Notes under the pieces: generated by a model
Told to the model about the DNA's origin: nothing
Databases searched by the model: none
The model's input: the letters and a program-made list of their open reading frames with translations, nothing else
Translations under genes and position numbers: made by a program
In this document: in pieces, positions 63,149 through 64,000 of the stretch
Position numbering within the stretch: position 1 is the first letter of the stretch
Layout of the letters: the number at the start of each line of letters is the position of its first letter
Assembly: GCF_000969835.1 (NCBI RefSeq)
Contig: NZ_KQ033912.1
Coordinates: 1,539,961 to 1,603,960, forward strand
Direction of reading: 5' to 3'
DNA length: 64,000 bases
From: Parabacteroides goldsteinii DSM 19448 = WAL 12034
GTDB lineage: Bacteria > Bacteroidota > Bacteroidia > Bacteroidales > Tannerellaceae

Positions 63149-64000
63149 TCAAAACCGAGCAAACGTCTCCTTTATAATACCTACCGCCTCCATCATCTGT
63201 TCACGGGTAATAATCAGAGGTGGGGTGAAGCGGATAATATGGTCGTGCGTCGGCTTGGCTATCAGGCCGTTTTCTTTCAGTGCGAGGCAGATATCCCAGG
63301 CAACCTTTCCGTCATGCGGTTCGGTGACTACGGCATTCAGTAATCCTTTACCACGAACTTGTTTGACCATCGGATTGTCTATCTTTTCCATTTCACTACG
63401 GAAAAGTTCACCCATTGCATAAGCATTTTCAGACAGATGTTCATCGCGCACCACCTCCAATGCAGCAATACCGACGGCAGCAGCCAGCGGGTTTCCGCCA
63501 TAAGTGGAACCATGTTCACCCGGAGCAATCGTCAGCATAATCTCATCGTTTGCCAGTACAGCGGAAACAGGAGTCACACCTCCTGAAAGAGCCTTGCCCA
63601 GTATCAGGATATCCGGATGAATATTCTCATAATCGCAAGCCAGCAGTTTCCCGGTACGACCGATACCGGTCTGTATCTCATCTGCGATGAACAGGACATT
63701 ATGTTGTTTGCAGAGGTCGTAGCACCGGCGGAGATAACCGTCATCGGGAACAATTACGCCTGCCTCTCCCTGTACCGGCTCCAACAGGAGACCGACTACA
63801 TCGGGATCTTGCAATGCTTCTGCCAATGCTTCTACATTATTATATTGTACTTTAATAAAACCCGGCGTGTATGGTCCGAAGTCTTCATAGGAACTCGGGT
63901 CGGTACTCATCGAGATGATTGTAATCGTCCGCCCGTGGAAGTTCTCGCTGCAAACAATAATCTTTGCTTTTTCGGGAGCGATACCCTTGATGCGGTATCC
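63149..64000 (-). CDS. rocD: Ornithine aminotransferase, N-terminal part outside the window
   Basis: The reading frame stays open to the window edge: the last 30 codons at 63911-64000 read GYRIKGIAPEKAKIIVCSEN, followed by FHGRTITIIS. A Met codon at 63910 is internal. PLP-enzyme motifs: LLLEPVQGEAGVIVPDDGYL, FIADEIQTGIGRTGK, the PLP lysine in ILGKALSGGVTPVSAVL, and GEHGSTYGGNPLA. Class III aminotransferase converting ornithine to glutamate semialdehyde. The arginase gene follows in the same operon. Confidence 0.9.
   Translation of the reverse strand, partial: GYRIKGIAPEKAKIIVCSENFHGRTITIISMSTDPSSYEDFGPYTPGFIKVQYNNVEALAEALQDPDVVGLLLEPVQGEAGVIVPDDGYLRRCYDLCKQHNVLFIADEIQTGIGRTGKLLACDYENIHPDILILGKALSGGVTPVSAVLANDEIMLTIAPGEHGSTYGGNPLAAAVGIAALEVVRDEHLSENAYAMGELFRSEMEKIDNPMVKQVRGKGLLNAVVTEPHDGKVAWDICLALKENGLIAKPTHDHIIRFTPPLIITREQMMEAVGIIKETFARF

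Overview
The window looks like a chromosomal segment of a gut Bacteroidales, most likely Parabacteroides or a close relative (inference). The support is: repeated matches to the Bacteroidetes -7 promoter box TAnnTTTG; the Bacteroidetes ATP synthase gene order (beta, epsilon, an AtpI-like protein, a, c, b, delta, alpha, gamma); a BtuB/BtuG vitamin B12 uptake locus; many SPase II lipoproteins; NVEALA peptides; and a 'triple-tyrosine' propeller regulator. No rRNA, tRNA, CRISPR array or intact insertion sequence was seen.

Layout. (1) 1-12.6 kb is an accessory, partly very AT-rich NVEALA locus. It holds a membrane-anchored winged-helix regulator facing a divergent promoter with five 11-bp-phased repeats, then three modules of small NVEALA-type peptide plus six-bladed propeller lipoprotein. 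Interspersed are a thioredoxin-like/DUF1573 lipoprotein, an HU-like/DUF4469 protein, a transglutaminase-like lipoprotein, a dedicated signal peptidase I and an O-antigen-ligase-like/TPR membrane protein. (2) 12.6-23.6 kb holds an adaptor-RND-TolC-RND export operon followed by a second O-antigen-ligase-like/TPR paralogue. (3) 23.6-30.9 kb holds carB behind a leader-peptide/terminator arrangement, a propeller-sensor/LuxR-type regulator and an SQR-like flavoprotein. (4) 31.1-35.6 kb is the btuB-btuG-btuF-like B12 uptake operon (minus strand) under a cobalamin riboswitch. (5) 35.9-43.0 kb is the complete F1Fo ATP synthase operon. (6) 43.1-49.4 kb (minus strand) carries an AspT-type antiporter and a biotin-dependent acyl-CoA carboxylase operon. 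Each stands behind a nearly identical copy of a second cobalamin riboswitch, and a truncated copy of the CWC gene shows that the whole control region was duplicated. (7) 49.5-54.6 kb holds a split ThrE-type exporter, a DUF6064-like membrane protein and the anaerobic ribonucleotide reductase nrdDG. (8) 55.1-62.1 kb holds an AraC regulator divergent from a conventional tripartite RND efflux operon. (9) 62.2-64 kb holds arginase and ornithine aminotransferase (arginine catabolism), the latter cut by the window end.

How it fits together. The first 12.6 kb, possibly extending to 23.6 kb, reads as one peptide maturation and export system. Secreted Cys-containing peptides carry a conserved AxA-ending motif, and each is paired with its own propeller lipoprotein. 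The locus also encodes its own signal peptidase, redox-type and transglutaminase-type envelope proteins, two ligase-like membrane proteins and a membrane-tethered transcription factor. This is the best candidate for an undescribed system. The three B12 riboswitches tie B12 uptake, a dicarboxylate-type antiporter and propionyl/methylmalonyl-CoA carboxylation into one B12-responsive group, matching the B12-dependent succinate/propionate metabolism of gut Bacteroidales.
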